Source: Flavobacteriales bacterium
GTDB taxonomy: Bacteria; Bacteroidota; Bacteroidia; Flavobacteriales_E; Vicingaceae
Length of the DNA: 6,224 bases
Assembly: GCA_016763135.1 (NCBI GenBank)
Contig: JAESUI010000320.1
Coordinates: 1 to 6,224 of the forward strand
Reading direction: 5' to 3'
Made by a program: the position numbers and the translations under genes. Positions 5,568 to 6,224 of the stretch are shown piece after piece (position 1 is the stretch's first letter; every line of letters begins with the position of its first letter). The notes beneath the pieces were generated by a model, which was not told the DNA's origin, did not search any database, and saw only the letters and a program-made list of their open reading frames with translations.

Positions 5568-6197
5568 TTAAGCTCTAATGATATTCTCTCGAAATGCATA
5601 TATAACAATACCTGCGGTGTTTTTTATACCGAGTTTATGCATGATGTTTTTACGGTGGGTATTTACAGTATGTGGGCTTAAAAATAATTGCTCAGCAATT
5701 TCTTTGTTGGTTTTCTCATCAGAAATAAGCCTAATAATTTCAATTTCTCTTTCAGATAATGATATTCCAGCACAATTTGATTCAGGATCATTACTTTCTG
5801 CCAAAATATCAATGACCATCCCACAATAAAATTGTTTACCATTATGAGTATCAGCTATCGCTTCCATTATTTCTGGTCTGTCACAATCAGAAAGCAAATA
5901 ACTATCAACACCATTTTTTAATGCATTATAAACTGTTGCTCTAGGTAAAGGATCTGTAACTGCAAGAATCTTACAATCTTTATAAATCTTTTTAATCTCT
6001 TTGATAGAGTTAAGTCCAAAAGCTTCAGAATAATAATCAATAACAACTACATCTGGAAAATATTTAGACGATTGAGTGGTAAGGTGTTCAATAGAGTTAG
6101 CAATCCCCAATACTCTATTCCCCATTTTAGATTGTATAATGGTTCTTAGGCCCTCCCCCGCTATCTGATTGTTATGTGCTATTAATATATCTATCAT
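5568..6197 (-). CDS. LuxR/NarL-type response regulator with degenerate receiver domain
   Basis: The 209-residue protein has a receiver-like domain (about 1-118) and a C-terminal LuxR-type helix-turn-helix (about 145-205). The latter is very well preserved: LSEREIEIIRLI, TNKEIAEQLFLSPHTVNTHRKNIMHKLGI. The receiver retains the phospho-acceptor Asp54 (VVIDYY) and switch Thr81, but the acidic pair that binds Mg2+ after strand 1 is replaced by H8-N9 (ILIAHNN) and the conserved Lys is replaced by Ser103 (YLLSD). Phosphorylation by a normal histidine kinase is therefore doubtful, and none is encoded here. Cysteines 75, 105, 125 and 142, the last two in the linker before the DNA-binding domain, leave room for redox or metal sensing, though this is speculative. 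The gene precedes the porin in the same direction, and a copy of the porin operator lies 2 bp before its ATG. Confidence 0.88.
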   Translation of the reverse strand: MIDILIAHNNQIAGEGLRTIIQSKMGNRVLGIANSIEHLTTQSSKYFPDVVVIDYYSEAFGLNSIKEIKKIYKDCKILAVTDPLPRATVYNALKNGVDSYLLSDCDRPEIMEAIADTHNGKQFYCGMVIDILAESNDPESNCAGISLSEREIEIIRLISDEKTNKEIAEQLFLSPHTVNTHRKNIMHKLGIKNTAGIVIYAFRENIIRA

Positions 6198-6199
6198 TT

Positions 6200-6220
6200 T
6201 ATTTAGATTGATTCTAAATA
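6200..6220 (-). promoter_or_regulatory. Fur-family-like operator, copy B, before the regulator gene
   Basis: A 21-bp dyad, on the plus strand TATTTAGA-TTGAT-TCTAAATA, has 8-bp arms and 9 of 10 positions symmetric. It lies 2 bp before the regulator's ATG at 6197, in the same orientation as copy A. No -7 element is visible before the window ends at 6224. If the layout copies the porin promoter, the -7 element would lie just beyond the edge and the transcript would start within this dyad. Confidence 0.6.
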
Positions 6221-6224
6221 GAGC

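Noticed and set aside
1..6224. Mobile element, CRISPR array, tRNA or phage content
   Set aside because: No transposase, integrase, spaced direct repeats or tRNA-like cloverleaf was seen on either strand; base composition and coding style look uniform.

Overview
The window is low-GC DNA that reads as a Bacteroidota chromosome, most likely a flavobacterium-like member. Three promoters fit the phylum's -7 consensus TAnnTTTG, Shine-Dalgarno signals are mostly weak, and the gene set (DUF2520 protein, KdsC-like phosphatase, BadF/BadG-type kinase, SlyD-like FKBP, OprO/P-like porin) is typical of that group. All gene calls come from reading the translated sequence; no database search was run.

Left half (1-3179) is mainly housekeeping. 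A 5'-truncated DUF2520 protein is translationally coupled through TAATG to a KdsC-like HAD phosphatase. A convergent N-acetylglucosamine-kinase-like gene shares a TTAA stop with kdsC. A SlyD-like prolyl isomerase diverges from that kinase across a 70-bp gap holding back-to-back promoters, and ends at a clear intrinsic terminator. A YdcF/DUF218 lipoprotein follows. Its 3' end overlaps the last minus-strand gene by 14 bp.

Right half (3166-6224) is one minus-strand cluster, in transcription order: LuxR/NarL-type regulator with a degenerate receiver, OprO/P-like porin, exported FMN-binding protein with an SGAT flavinylation motif, and a small four-helix membrane protein with an HxH motif. The porin promoter is unusually well marked. 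A 20-bp palindrome overlaps its -33 element, at an activator-like position. A 21-bp dyad with Fur-family-like symmetry covers its predicted start site, at a repressor-like position. A second copy of that dyad (19 of 21 bases identical) lies 2 bp before the regulator's start codon.

The most interesting inference is that these four genes form a metal- or peroxide-responsive envelope redox module, for example one that reduces a ferric or other substrate entering through the porin. The shared operator and the gene order are seen directly; the function is a hypothesis. No rRNA, tRNA, CRISPR, IS element or integrase is visible, and no gene-free stretch exceeds about 125 bp.
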